From assembly GCA_029641185.1 (NCBI GenBank), contig JAPWGK010000016.1, forward strand, positions 124,001 to 188,000: a stretch of DNA of 64,000 bases, read 5' to 3'. Below, one piece after another: positions 1-12,192 of the stretch (position 1 is the first letter of the stretch; each line of letters begins with the position of its first letter). The translations under genes and the position numbers were made by a program. The stretch comes from Pseudofabraea citricarpa (Eukaryota > Ascomycota > Leotiomycetes > Helotiales > Dermateaceae). The notes below the pieces were generated by a model. It was not told the DNA's origin, made no database searches, and saw only the letters and a program-made list of their open reading frames with translations.

Positions 1-715
1 GTGTTGGAGGCAGAGGATTCTGCCGGCAGTATTGAAGAATAAGAGAGTGATTCTAGACGATCCCGGTGATTTGATTGACTGAAGACTCTGGGATTTAGAA
101 CAAGGCTAAAGCTAGAGAGTAAGGTCGTAACGAAGGTGGTGGCTGGGTACAGCATGTGGCGTTAATGTTTGAACCAGGCGCGGGGAAAACGAGGCGAGCC
201 GAGGGACTCGAGAGCGTCACCTCCCTTATTAAGTGGTGCCTTTTCGTCCTTGTAGTTCTGATTGGGGAAGGGTAGGACAGACAGTGTGGTTCTTACCAGT
301 CTGCCGGTACCAGTATGCTCGTTTGCAGGACTTTCACAATACTACTATAATAGATCCAATACGAATTTCCGACGACAAAACCATAGGCTAAATTAAATGC
401 TGGCTTACCACCGCAAAGTTTCAGCACTAATGCAGCTGCTTACTTTGTGCAGCTATTATGTCAATTGATGTGAAAATGCATGAGCTCAATCAAATCTCAA
501 CGGTCACAATAAATTAGTGTCTACGGTAACAGCGGAGTGATGATTCCCCGAACAGCAATTGCTGAAAACCAGCTGCTGTTTCGCGAATGTTTCAAGATAT
601 GACGAACGTTTACATGCTATATTGATTGCAAGAGGCCGTTATTATCTACCTACATAGGTACCTAGTGAACTTCATCTAGCATTTAATCTGTTAAGAATTC
701 TGAGATCTGCAGCTT
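1..715. other. Left-edge non-coding stretch
   Basis: I find no convincing exon, RNA gene or repeat here. It lies 3' of the minus-strand hydrolase gene, so the right-hand part may be its 3' UTR. If the biosynthetic locus extends further left, its next gene starts outside the window. Confidence 0.4.
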
Positions 716-1718
716 CTATTTGATAGCCTTTGCTTCTTTTGGGCAACCATGAGTGCCCGGAAGCTCATTTCCTCTTTCTTCAATGTGCATCGGCAGGGCA
801 ACCGATTCTGATAAATGAATCGCTCGGCGAATAACATTAACAGACTTCGTCACTGCTTCCTTGGAGCCGGGTCCCGGAATTTCATGGCCACCACCATGGA
901 TAAAAAGCGACCTGTTCTCGGTTTTGCAAACCTTACTAAAATCATTCGCTGCATCTGCCCACTCATCCTCTCTGCCCCATACATGTGCAGTGGGAATGCC
1001 AATAATCTCCCCAGCCTCTGCACTGGTGATTTGAACAAGACGGTCCTCATGCAGCGCCATGTAATCAGCCGGTGGAACAGGAGCGGAGAAAAAAATGGCA
1101 CATTTGAAGGTCGATTCAATTGGCTTTAACTGCTTAAGCTGGTGAATCATCCATGTTCCAACTAGTGTAACCCCCTGGCTGAAGGCCATAACGCCATCGT
1201 ACGGGCCATCGGTCTTTAAAAATGCCTCAAAGTCTCTGAGGGCTTTTACAGCGGTTTCTGGCGAGTAATAATCGTAGTATGTGAATGCCTCGTGCTCACT
1301 CGGCATCATGCTTTTCATTTCTGGTCATTCGTTAGTTCATCTTATCAAAACCATGGTTAACATGGCGAGAAATGAATGCTTCTCATCATTCATACAACTC
1401 ACCAGGAACGATTTCCCAGGGCATATTCCCTTCGACAAAATCATACGTGTGATGATCGCCTAGCTCATATCTGATCGCAGCTGGTTTGGTCAACTCAGAA
1501 ATTGACCGTAAGGCTCGGTATTTTTACCTGTCTGCATCTCAAAAATCTAGATCATATTACGAAGAAAATTAGCAAGCTGATAATGGAAGGTAGTTGAAAG
1601 ATTAAGCATACGTTTGAGTTTGTCCCCCTTCCATGAAGACTGTCTTGATGTCAATCCAAATGCCCAAGAAAAGAAGAAAGAAATAGAGATAATCACAAAC
1701 CTACCAGAGGAAATGCAT
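716..1718 (-). CDS. FSH/LovG-type serine hydrolase, probable polyketide-releasing thioesterase
   Basis: This is a five-exon gene of 247 residues: exons 1718-1705, 1639-1612, 1546-1528, 1480-1403 and 1320-716, all introns GT-AG, total 744 nt. The start is the only ATG that yields the family N-terminus MHFLCLHGRGTNSNIFEMQT. Visible are the LHGRGTN oxyanion loop, the nucleophile elbow AFSQG (about Ser94), the acid in WGREDEW (about Asp165) and the base in GGGHEIPG (about His192), so the alpha/beta-hydrolase triad looks intact. Length matches fungal FSH1-type hydrolases. One known member, LovG, releases the product of the highly reducing PKS LovB. The divergent neighbour is a PKS lacking a thioesterase, so a release role is inferred, not shown. 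An FSH hydrolase of general metabolism is the alternative. The first three coding exons are tiny (14, 28 and 19 nt), so automated gene callers could easily truncate this gene. Confidence 0.9.
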
Positions 1719-2651
1719 TTTGTTGATAGAAGATGGTTGCTATTTACAGTGCTCACAATTCACAAGTGAGTGATGATTTTGAAGTTAATTGAAATTTGAA
1801 TCATTAGATGGAAGCCTGGTAAGATCATTCATTACTCGCTGCATTTCGTATTTGAAGAGCGTACATGACCCCTTCAGATCACTACCAAGTGCTGCACACA
1901 GTTGGAAAGACCCGGCCATGTAATGGTGACTCAGCACCATCATATTGGTTTCACTGAGCACTACCTATCGCCTGTACCTCGGTGCACATTGAAGGTCAGC
2001 CCGCAGTTGGAGGGTCAGCTTATGCGTCTACAATGTAAGCTTCTGACATTTCAAATCACAGCCCTAGCTTAACTTATGCATCTATGGTGTGCACATCCCG
2101 CGCGATAAGGCTCATAGCCAATGCGTCAGCATGCGCGTCTGTGGCGTGGACCTGTTGGACGTCCTGCACGACAGCTTAGCGAGGAGATTTTGATTAATTG
2201 AAACCCATTACGAGTCAACAGGGAGTAATTGATCTGCATCTGGGCAATTCAAGATAGGTTACAATCTGGACAGACCCCTGTTTCGCGCCATTTTCTAAAG
2301 CAGTATAGTAATCATCTTTTACGCGACCGTCACCCATAGAACGGAGGTGAGCTGGCCGAAGCATAAGCTGTAGGTTTTTGTGACTTTTTGGAACTTAGGA
2401 TAGTTTCGATAGGAAAGAGATGGTTTCAACCGAGTAACTCCCAAAATACTTTACTGTCAGGTCTTATTATGTCTAAGACCTTGGACTTTGGCAGCCCAAC
2501 TTGCGTATATACTTTGGTTCCCAAATATCAAATTTTCCAATGCCTGAAACCTTGTGATTATTTATCCCGCCCTTTGTCTTTCTACCTAAGTACATAATTA
2601 TAATTGCCTTGAGTAAGTCCAGCTGGCCAAATAAAACCAATCGCAATCATA
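1719..2651. promoter_or_regulatory. Divergent promoter between the hydrolase and the PKS
   Basis: This 933-bp spacer separates the start codons of the minus-strand hydrolase and the plus-strand PKS, so it should hold both promoters. Three related 15-16-nt words occur at 2021, 2075 and 2131 (core ATGCRTCTRYRRTG, the third with a 2-nt insertion), spaced about 55 bp. GTGCACAT is found at 1983 and 2090, and GGTCAGC at 1994 and 2014. These repeats are seen directly; that they bind a regulator is inference. Confidence 0.5.
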
Positions 2652-5600
2652 ATGAGCCCTCTTCTACATGAACCTATGGCGCCAACTCTGGACTCCACAT
2701 CACCTGGTGCCAAATTGCCTCCTTTGGCCATCGTTGGCATGTCCTTGAGGTTCCCTCAGGAGGCAACCACGCCCGAAGCCTTCTGGGAAATGCTCACTTC
2801 GAAGCGATGTGCATCAAGCGACTTCCCTCCAGACCGCATGAACATCTCAGCATTCTACCATCCGGAAGCAGGGCGACTTGACAGTTTGTCCATGCGTGGC
2901 GGCCACTTCATCAAAGGCGATCTAGGAGCTTTTGATGCACCGTTTTTCAGCATAGGCACCGCTGAGGCAGAGGCCATGGACCCAGCTCAGCGATTTACGC
3001 TCGAGACAGCCTATCGAGCTATCGAGAATGCGGGAATTCCAGTGGAGAGGATAGCGGGCACCAAGACTTGTGTCTATACGGGTTGCTTCTTCAGCGATTA
3101 TAGCACATTTTTACCGAAAGATCCTGCGGCACCGCCAAAATATAACGTGGTTGGTACTGCACTCAATATGATGGCAAATCGTGTGAGCTGGTTTTTTGAC
3201 CTTGTTGGTCCAAGTGCCAACGTAGACACGGCATGTTCCAGCAGTCTAATGGCAGTAGACTTGGTATGTCAGTCTATTTGGGCTGGTGATTCTACAATGG
3301 TAAGTGAGTTGAAGAACTTGTATAGTTACCCATCATTTATGTTTGTTTAGGGCCTCGCATGTGGTAGCAATTTAATGTTTTCACCCGAGCATATGGCCAG
3401 TCTGGATAACCTTGGCTTTCTTTCCAAAGACAGTCGGTGTTTCAGCTTTGACCATCGTGCCAATGGTTATGCTAGAGGAGAAGGCTTTGGAGTGCTGGTC
3501 ATTAAGCGACTTCAAAATGCTCTCGATGACGGTGACACCATCCGGGCCGTAATACGATCATCATCTTCAAATCAAGATGGCAAGACACCTGGTCTCACGC
3601 AACCAAGTAAGGAGGCGCAAGAGTGCCTTATCCGTGAAACCTACAGAAAAGCCAGGCTTGATTTGCACTACACCAGATACTTTGAAGCACATGGAACAGG
3701 TGAATAATGACCGAAGCCGTGCAGCTTTGAGAAACAAAGAAACTAACACTTGGAACCCAGGAACACCTGTTGGAGATCCTCTTGAAGCTGGAGCTATTGG
3801 CGCCGCCTTTCGTTGCTATAGATCTAGAGAAGATCCTCTTTATATGTGAGTTTTCAAATGTACTCTTAAAAATTCTCATAAATGGCGCGAATTCTGACAT
3901 CATTACTTTCAGGGGTTCTGTAAAATCCAATATTGGTCATCTAGAAGGAGCCAGCGGAGTTGCTGGAGTGATCAAAACGGTGCTTGCCCTCGAAAAGGGG
4001 GTAATTCCTCCAAATAGTAATTTTGAACGTTTGAACCCGAAAATAGACGCCGAGTTTTTAAATCTTAGAGCATGTCACCTCAACCTGGATGTTAATATTA
4101 GTAACCAAAAGTACTGACCGGCCTTACAGATACCCACGGAAGCACTACCCTGGCCTACGAAAGGCTTGCGTCGGGCATCTGTTCAGTCTTTTGGGTTTGG
4201 CGGATCCAACAGTCACATCATTCTTGATGATGCATACAACTATCTTTTGAACCACGACTTGAAAGGACTACATAATACTGTTCCTAAGCCACCGCATCAG
4301 GAGCTTCTGTTGCCATCTTATTTAGATCACGACAACGGGTTCGAACTTGACTCGGCCAACCAGACCAACGGAGTCAAATACGCAAACGGGGACAATGGTG
4401 TTTACAATGCCAATGGGTCTATTCGGTTAAATCATGATAATCATATAAATGGCATCAACAGCATCAGCTGTGCCAATCGAACCAATGGAGTTAAACACCT
4501 TAACCGGATCAACGGGTTCAATGGAGTCAAAGGAGCTAACGGTGGAAGCTTGGAACAACTTCCTGGATCAAACTCACAACTACTTGTGTGGTCCGCGGCC
4601 GATGACGGTGGTATTGCACGCCTGGTTGATATCTGGCGAGAGTATTTTGCCAATCGTCAAGTTTCCCCTGACACTGAGAGGTCTTACCGGCGAGACTTGG
4701 CTCATACTCTGGCAAGCAGGAGGACACATTTGCCCTGGCGGACTTTTGCAGTGGTAAAAGACCGTGACAATGTCACAAATCTCGCAGATCAGATGGATGG
4801 ACCAGTCAAAACCGCTTTGCCAAAACTAGCATATGTCTTTACCGGAGTACGTATATTCCCATCCAAATTCCGAACCTCTGTTTCTCAGTGCTGACGCTAT
4901 GTGAAGCAAGGAGCACAGTGGTACGCCATGGGCCGAGAGCTTCTGGGGCGATACTCAGTTTTTAAGGATTGCATGGTCGAAGCCGCTGCATACCTAAAAA
5001 GTCTTGGTTGCTCGTGGGATCCAGTATGTAAGTACAATTCTTGGAATGAAAATGGTACCCCGCTATTCTGATATGCTTCTAACGTACACACGTCGCTCCC
5101 AGATGAGCTCCTCAATGAAGAGGTTAAGACCAACATAAATAAGACGCAGTACAGTCAGTCAATTTGCACGATAGTTCAAGTAGCGCTCGTTGATCTACTG
5201 GGAAGCTTTGATATTAGACCAGTCGCTGTCGTTGGGCACTCCTCTGGTGAAATCGCTGCAGCGTGAGTTGATGACATACTATACTTATTTGCATAGTAAA
5301 GTTGTTGACGTTGCAACAGATATGCTGCCCGGTTTCTCAGTCGGGAATCGGCCTGGAAAGTAGCTTACTATCGCGGAACACTAGCCGCGCAGCTAGATGA
5401 TTCTGGCACCATGAAAGGAGGAATGCTTTCTGTGGGCTTATCCAGAAATGAGATCCTGCCATATTTGGAAAAGATATCAACTGAGTTTGGAAAAACCAGG
5501 ATCGTGGTAGCTTGCGTTAATAGTCCCAGAAATTTGACCGTCTCAGGAGATGCAGCCCACTTAGATCACTTGAAAGCTCTTCTAGAGAACGACAAGATCT

Positions 5601-8600
5601 TTGCCCGTAGGCTAAAGGTGACTATTGCGTATCATTCATTCCAGATGCAAGAGATCGCAGATAAATATCTTGCCTGTATGGGCAATCTTACAGGCCAAGT
5701 ACCGCAAAAGAACGCACCAGTCATGGTTTCCTCCGTTACAGGCACGTGGGTATCTTTTGAGGCAGTATCAAAATCGGAGTACTGGGTTAGGAACATGGTC
5801 CAGCCAGTCCTATATTCAGACGCGCTATCACTTCTTTGCTCAAGACCCTTAGAGAATAAGATCAAGAAAAAGTTAGACGGTAGCCACCGCCATCAGGTAT
5901 CTGTCAACCAGCTCATCGAGATTGGTCCTCATTCAGCTTTGCAGGGACCCTCAAGAGAGATTCTCCGCTCCATCGGACACGATACAGATGTAGCTTATAT
6001 ATCTGTCCTGAGGCGGAATGTTTCTGCTGTTGACAGCACTCTCGAGGCCGCCGGACGCCTGCACTGCATCGGCTATCCCGTCAATTTGGCTCGCGTGAAT
6101 AGCATAACGCCAGTCGAATTATCTTCCCCCCCTCTCAAAACACTGACCAATCTGCCAGAATATTCGTTCAACCACAGTAAGAGGTACTGGCGTGAAAGTC
6201 GACTTAGCAAGGACAGCCGATATAGGAATTTTGGCAGGATGGACCTATTAGGTATCCCGAGTCAAGATTGGAACCCGCTCGAAGCCAAATGGCGAAACAT
6301 AATCCGCACTTCGGAGCTCCCCTGGGTTGGCGACCACAAAGTGAGTATAGCCACAAATCTGCAGGCTTTATAACGGAGTGATAACTGTACCAGATCAACG
6401 GTGTTATCTTGTACCCTGCAGTTGGAATGGCGACAATGGTAATCGAAGCAGCGAAGCAGCTCTCAGACATCAACCGCGAAGTTACTGGCTTCGTTATTAA
6501 GAACGCATCTTTTCATTCGGCCTTACACATTCCCATTGACTCCGAGGGTGTCGAGGTCAATATATATCTTCGGCCAAGGAAGAATCCCGATGAGAAGGAC
6601 CTAGGCTGGTTTAATTTCCGGCTGTGTACGCTTGATGGAGAAAAGTGGCTCGAAAACTGTAACGGATCTGTCCAGGTTGTGTACGCAGCTGCACACTCTG
6701 ATGTTGATAGAGGCCATGAAACCCGCTTATGGAGCGAGAATCACCGCCAGCGATATCAAGATTCTGTACACAATTGTAAGATTCCCGTCGATGCTGCGTC
6801 ACTTTATGACCATATAAGCCACTGTGGCTATGAATATGGGCCCGCATTCCGTTCTATAACATCCATAGCCTACAATGGTACAGACAGTATCGTTTCTGAA
6901 GTAAAGACCTTTCAGTGGTCTAAGAAAGAGAACGCAGCAGTCGCCCAGCCTCACGTAATCCACCCCACAACCTTCGATGGAATCCTGCAGACCATATTTA
7001 CTGTTCATACGAAGGGCGGCACCGAGATCATGCCCACAATAATTCCAACACACTTTGACAGGCTTTGGGTCTCAAGCAAAGGCCTGAGTCACCCGAATGC
7101 TGAATCAATCAAAGTATATGCTAATACGCAATGGACGGGCCTTCGTGAAACCGAATCCAATATCACGGCGCTGGACGCATCGGCTGAGCGGGTTCTGGTA
7201 GAATTTGAAGGCGTCAAAACGACTGTTGTAGCCTCCGCAGACTCTGCAGAGGATATGGGGAAGCAACTGGCGGATAAGTGTCACACCATTAGTTGGAGGC
7301 CCGACTTGGACCTGCTTTCAACCGATACAGTACAGGTCTTCTTTGATTCAGTGATATCAAGTGAAACTGGGCCGCTCGAGTTCTACACAGAGGTGGATTT
7401 CCTTCTGACGGCGTTCATCCAGCGCACCCTCAAAGCCATCAAAGGCAAATTAGCGACTAGTCTCAAGTCAAAACACCATAAACAGATGTATTTTGACTGG
7501 ATGGAGCACCGGATGCAATTGCTTGATGATAGAGGCTCACCCTTCAGTTCTCCTGAATGGGCTTCTCGTTTGAATGACAGTGATTATATTGCTCAGGCCA
7601 CGCAAAGAATTGCTTCGACTAATAAGCAAGGGCTTTTCTTTATGACTGTTGGTGCTAACTTGCAAAATCTTTTGACTGGAGAGATGGATGCCTTGAATGT
7701 TCTTTTTCAAGGCGATCTTGTCAAAGATCATTATTATGAGGTGGTGAGTGTTGCGCTTATATTCCGCTAAACTTAGCAATAATATCCTCTTTTTGGTGAT
7801 GCATCTAGATAAACTTACATGGACTAACTTGATATTTAGTGGAATGCGGTGCCTTGTCTGAAGCAACTGGGTAGCTATCTCGATGCCTATGTGCATAAGA
7901 ATCCCGGGGCCAAAATCCTCGAGGTAGGAGCCGGCACTGGAGCGATCACGCACCAACTGATGAAGACCCTCGCGATACACGGGGACGAAAAGCTTGTTAC
8001 GCCTCGCTATGACCAATTTGATTACACAGACATTTCACCATTCTTTTTCGGTGCAGCGCAAGAGATGTATCATGGCCACGGCACACGTATGAGATTCAAG
8101 ATTCTAAATATCGAGCTTGATCCCGAGCCTCAAGGCTTTGAATGCGGAACTTATGATCTCATTGTTGCTGCTGCGGTATGCATAGCCCCAGTTTCTTGAA
8201 GTTCAACAATTGACGCGGAATGCAGGTTTTACATGCTACTGCTGATTTGGCAGTGACTCTGGAACATTGCCGGAAGCTCCTAAGAGCGTGAGTAGGCTAA
8301 TGATTAAAAATCATGCAAGTGAAAAGTAGCTGACGAAGCCCAGCGGAGGCAAACTTATCCTGCTAGAGATCACCAGGCCTGATGTATTCCGTACAGCCTT
8401 CGTCTTTGGCCTATTGGAAGGCTGGTGGCTAAGTAAGTGCAATTTTCTCCCCAGACTAAACTGAGAATTCTAACGACGTCCCAATAGGTTCAGAAAAATA
8501 CCGCAGATGGAGTCCATGCATTGATGAAAAGAAGTGGGATGAGTTGCTCAAGCAGAATGGGTTCTCTGGGAGTGAAATTATCCTACACGATTATGAGCAC

Positions 8601-11495
8601 CGTATCTGTCATGAATACAGCGTGATCATTTCGACGGCCACTGAACAAAATCAGACAACGCCGACCAACGCTGACTTGGTCGTGATCCATAGTTCAGAAC
8701 AAGAGCAGACAGCTAGAGATCTCCAAGCGGACTTTCAGGCCAGTGGGAAGGTAAACATTCGACTGACAAGCATCGAGCAGGCCTTGAAAAGGTCCTTTGA
8801 ACCCCCAACACTGGCTATCTTCTTGCTTGAACTAGACCAACCAGTCTGGTTTAACATGACTCCAGACCTCTTCTGCAAATTGCGCAAACTCCTGATATCT
8901 ATATCCAATGTGCTCTGGGTTGGTGGAGGTGGAGGACTTAACTCTCCAGCCCCAGAATATCGCCTTGTCGACGGTCTGTTTCGAGTTTTGAATTCTGAGA
9001 TGGCTGACACAGTTCTCACTTCACTTTCTTTAGAAACTAGAGGAAGCCTCAGCAGCCACCAGATAGGCCATATTGTGAAGCTATCCCAGGCGTTACTTAC
9101 ATCGCAGGATATCGATACCGAGTACGTGGAGCACAATGGGATATTGCATATTGGCCGCCTCATAGAAGCCAACAAGTTGAACGCGATGGTTCATGAGCGT
9201 CAACTCTCACAGCAGAGGCGCCAGGAAAAGTTTGGTAGTGGTGTCGCACTTCGTCTGACTGTTGGTTCGCCAGGACTTCTGAACACTCTACAATTCATTG
9301 AGGACAAGGAAAGAGACTTGGAAATACATCCAGACGAGATAGAAATCCAAGTCCAAAGCGTTGGAGTCAATTTTCGAGACATACTGATTGCTCTGGGTCG
9401 GCTGAACCAACACAACGTGGGCGCTGAGTGCGCAGGAATTGTTACACGAGTAGGCACAAATTGCCAGGGCTTCAAAGTAGGTACTCGAGTAGCAACATGT
9501 TGCTTAAACAGCTACAAGAGCTTCGTCCGCCTCAACTACCGGTCTGCCGCAAAGATCCCTGACGGTGTTTCCTTCTCGGTTGCTGCGGCGATTCCAGTCA
9601 ACTATACGACAGCTTGGCACTCCTTCCATGAAATCGCCAGGCTTCAGCCAGGAGAGACTGTACTGATTCACTCTGGAGCCGGAGGTACCGGTCAAGCTGC
9701 TATTCAACTGGCGCAATATATGGGTTCAACCCTCTTTACGACAGTTGGAACGGAAGAAAAAAAGCAGTGGCTTATGCAGCGATACAACATCCCCGCAGAG
9801 CACATATTTTCCAGCCGGGATACCATTTTTGTCCAAAGCATCAAGCGTCTTACCTCGGGCCGTGGTGTGGATGTTGTGCTAAACTCACTGTCCGGCGAAG
9901 GTTTGCGTGCATCATGGGAGTGCATCGCAGCATATGGGCGGTTTATTGAGATCGGCAAGAAGGACATCTTCTCTCATAACCAGTTGCAAATGTTTCATTT
10001 TGCACGTAATGTTACTTTCAGCGCCGTCGATGTCGCTGCTATGAGCTTTGAGCGGCCGTCATTAGTAGGAAAGGCTTTAGAGGCTGTCTTTCCATTGATT
10101 GAGAAGGGGGTTCTCACACCTTCTGAGCCTCTGCAGGTCTATGGCGTCTCTGAGTTGGAAAAGGTTTTCCGAAAAATGCAGAGTGGGAAGAGCTGTGGCA
10201 AGTTTGTGGTGGATTTGAGGGCTGATGATTATGTCGAGGTAGGAAATTGTCCTCGAGGCTGCTTCCCTCGTTGAGAATGGTGCGGCTGACTTTCCCTACA
10301 GACCGTGCTTGACATTAAGCCAGATTTTTATTTTGATCCAGACGCAACTTACGTGATTGCAGGTGGCCTCGGTGGCTTGGGTCGAAACGTTTCTCGCTGG
10401 TTCATAAAGCGTGGTGCTCGGAATCTCATCCTTCTTTCGCGGTCAGGTGCGGTGAGCAGCGATGCACAAGCCCTGATCAACGAACTGAGAAGTCAAGATG
10501 CCCGCGTACGAAGTCCTGCCTGTAATATTGCTGATTTAGCTGCTCTCAAAAACACCCTATCTGAATGTCTCTCAGATATGCCACCAGTAAAGGGCTGCAT
10601 CCAAGCGTCGATGGTATTGAAAGACGCAACGTTTGAAGGCATGTCGTTCGAATCATGGGACGCAGCGACGCGACCCAAGGTGCAAGGCTCCTGGAACTTG
10701 CACCAGTTGCTCCCAAGAGGTATGGACTTCTTTGTCATATTCTCTTCGATGGCAGGTATCTTTGGATCTCGCGGACAGTCCAACTATGCGGCAGGGAACA
10801 CATTCCAAGACGCACTTGCGAGATACCGGGTAGGCATTGGTGAGAGAGGATCTGCACTGGATCTTGGCCTATTCCTCTCGGTCGGCATCTTGAGCGAGAA
10901 CAAAGAATTGCGAGAAAGATTTAACGCAAGCTCGTTCTTCGACCCTGTGACTGAGCTGGAGCTTTTTGCGCTTTTGGACTACCATTGCAATCCAAAATCC
11001 CAACCGCGTAGCAGCATGTCCGAGTACAGCCAGACCGTTGTTGGAGTGGGCATCGCATCTGCTGTGCGCGATCGTGGAACGGACATGGATATGGACATGG
11101 CCTATTGGCTCAAAAAGGCGTCGTTCCGTCAGATTGCCATGAGTATGAGTGAGAGCAAAGATGAGACATCTATCGCACAGGCAGAGCAGGTGAACCTCCA
11201 CAGCCTTTTCGCAGCTGCCACCTCACTCAGCGAAGCTGGAAAGGCCGTTACGCATGCGCTGGTCAGGAAGCTGGCCAAGACGCTGTCCCTCACACAGGAA
11301 GATGTCGACACGTCTAAGCCAATGCACAGCTATGGTGTCGACTCTCTCGTGGCCGTCGAGCTGCGCAATTGGTTCTCGAAGGAAGCAGGTGCTGATATTG
11401 CCATCTTTGACATCCTTGGTGGTGCGACTATTGCTACCGTAGGCGCATTAGCTGCGGCAAAGAGCAAGCATCGAAAGGGCGAATGGATAGATTGA
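2652..11495 (+). CDS. Highly reducing type I polyketide synthase (KS-AT-DH-cMT-ER-KR-ACP)
   Basis: Fourteen exons give 2679 residues: 2652-3299, 3351-3699, 3761-3845, 3913-4069, 4130-4846, 4907-5027, 5103-5262, 5320-6340, 6394-7743, 7840-8175, 8226-8287, 8344-8432, 8488-10238, 10302-11495. The KS has DTACSSS (Cys195), EAHGTG and NIGHLEG. An Asn/Gly-rich linker lies at about 480-550. The AT has GHSSGE (Ser739). The DH has [11 protein letters not shown] (His1085) and HPTTFDG (Asp1281). The C-methyltransferase has [11 protein letters not shown] (about 1563). The ER has [11 protein letters not shown] (about 2090). The KR has AGGLGGLG (about 2298) and SNYAAGN. The ACP has GVDSLVA (Ser2630). Every catalytic motif I can check is present and there is no thioesterase or other release domain. 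The enzyme should iteratively build a reduced, alpha-methylated chain; the product cannot be read from sequence. Intron 4 (4070-4129) has a GC donor. The hydrolase upstream and transporter downstream fit a small biosynthetic cluster. Confidence 0.97.
4336..4550 (+). repeat. Asn/Gly-rich imperfect repeat in the PKS KS-AT linker
   Basis: Within PKS exon 5 the reading frame encodes about 70 residues dominated by NG pairs in settings such as TNGVK, ANGDNG, INGIN and RTNGVK, at irregular 4-10-residue spacing. TNGVK/RTNGVK recurs twice, with NGVKGANG at the end. At DNA level the copies share AAYGGRGTYAA-like words, suggesting slippage or local duplication rather than folded domain sequence. It sits between the KS motifs and the AT start. 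Highly reducing PKSs often vary in this linker. Confidence 0.75.
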
Positions 11496-12192
11496 AGCTG
11501 TGAGGAAGGTATAAATAAAAGTCAATCTTTGACATGGAGACGGTCAGGAATGTAGGAATGCTCTAGCGTGTGAAATCTTCTACGAGTACAGTGCCGTGTG
11601 AGTGAGTAGTGCGCGCGTCATCCCAGCAACATGCAAGGCATTGCAAGGCATTGCAGAAAATGTTATTCAGTGGGGCTGGAGCGAGTACAAAATGATGCTG
11701 TCGTTCTCATCATGTATCATGTCCCAGTTATTCACTCTCATGATGAGCCAAAATGACTCATTTCTTGGCGCGAGGCCTAGGCGTGGATTAAGCGAGGATG
11801 CCGTATTTACAATATTCTCAATTGTTGGGCGCATCATACTTTCCATAAGAAGTAATCCTTTTTCCACGACTTGTTCAGAAGCAAAAGCCAGACCAGCGTG
11901 TAGCGTCAGGATCCTGAACCAGCACACAAACCTGTACCTACCTACTTTACCTACTTTACCTTCCTTCCATTCTATTACTTCCTCGTAACAACTCACCACC
12001 TACCTACCTGCACTTTCGGTGCAGATCACTCCTTCCCTCCTTTCCTCTACAACCACCAATTCAATCGATTCTCAAAATCCATTAAATCAACTTTCTACGA
12101 CTTCCAGACTCCAACCCTTCGACACAAACACACTCATCCTGCGTTTTCGATCCGAGCCTGTCGCCTCGCTAAAGGCGCCAACACCTTTACCG
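11496..12192. other. Spacer between PKS and MFS genes
   Basis: This stretch holds the PKS 3' UTR and the MFS promoter/5' UTR. Near 11936-12008 there are short CCTACCTA/CTACTTTAC repeats and a long pyrimidine-rich tract, typical of fungal transcription-start regions. No extra gene is supported. An in-frame extension of the MFS reading frame to 12019 lacks an ATG. Confidence 0.5.

Noticed and set aside
850..1119. Long antisense and other-frame open frames over real exons (here and throughout, for example 7537-8016, 30183-30620, 47501-47959)
   Set aside because: They overlap strongly supported exons and show no domain of their own.
12019..12192. Upstream in-frame extension of the MFS gene
   Set aside because: It begins with GTG, has no ATG before 12193, and the added Ser/Thr-rich sequence is not family-like.
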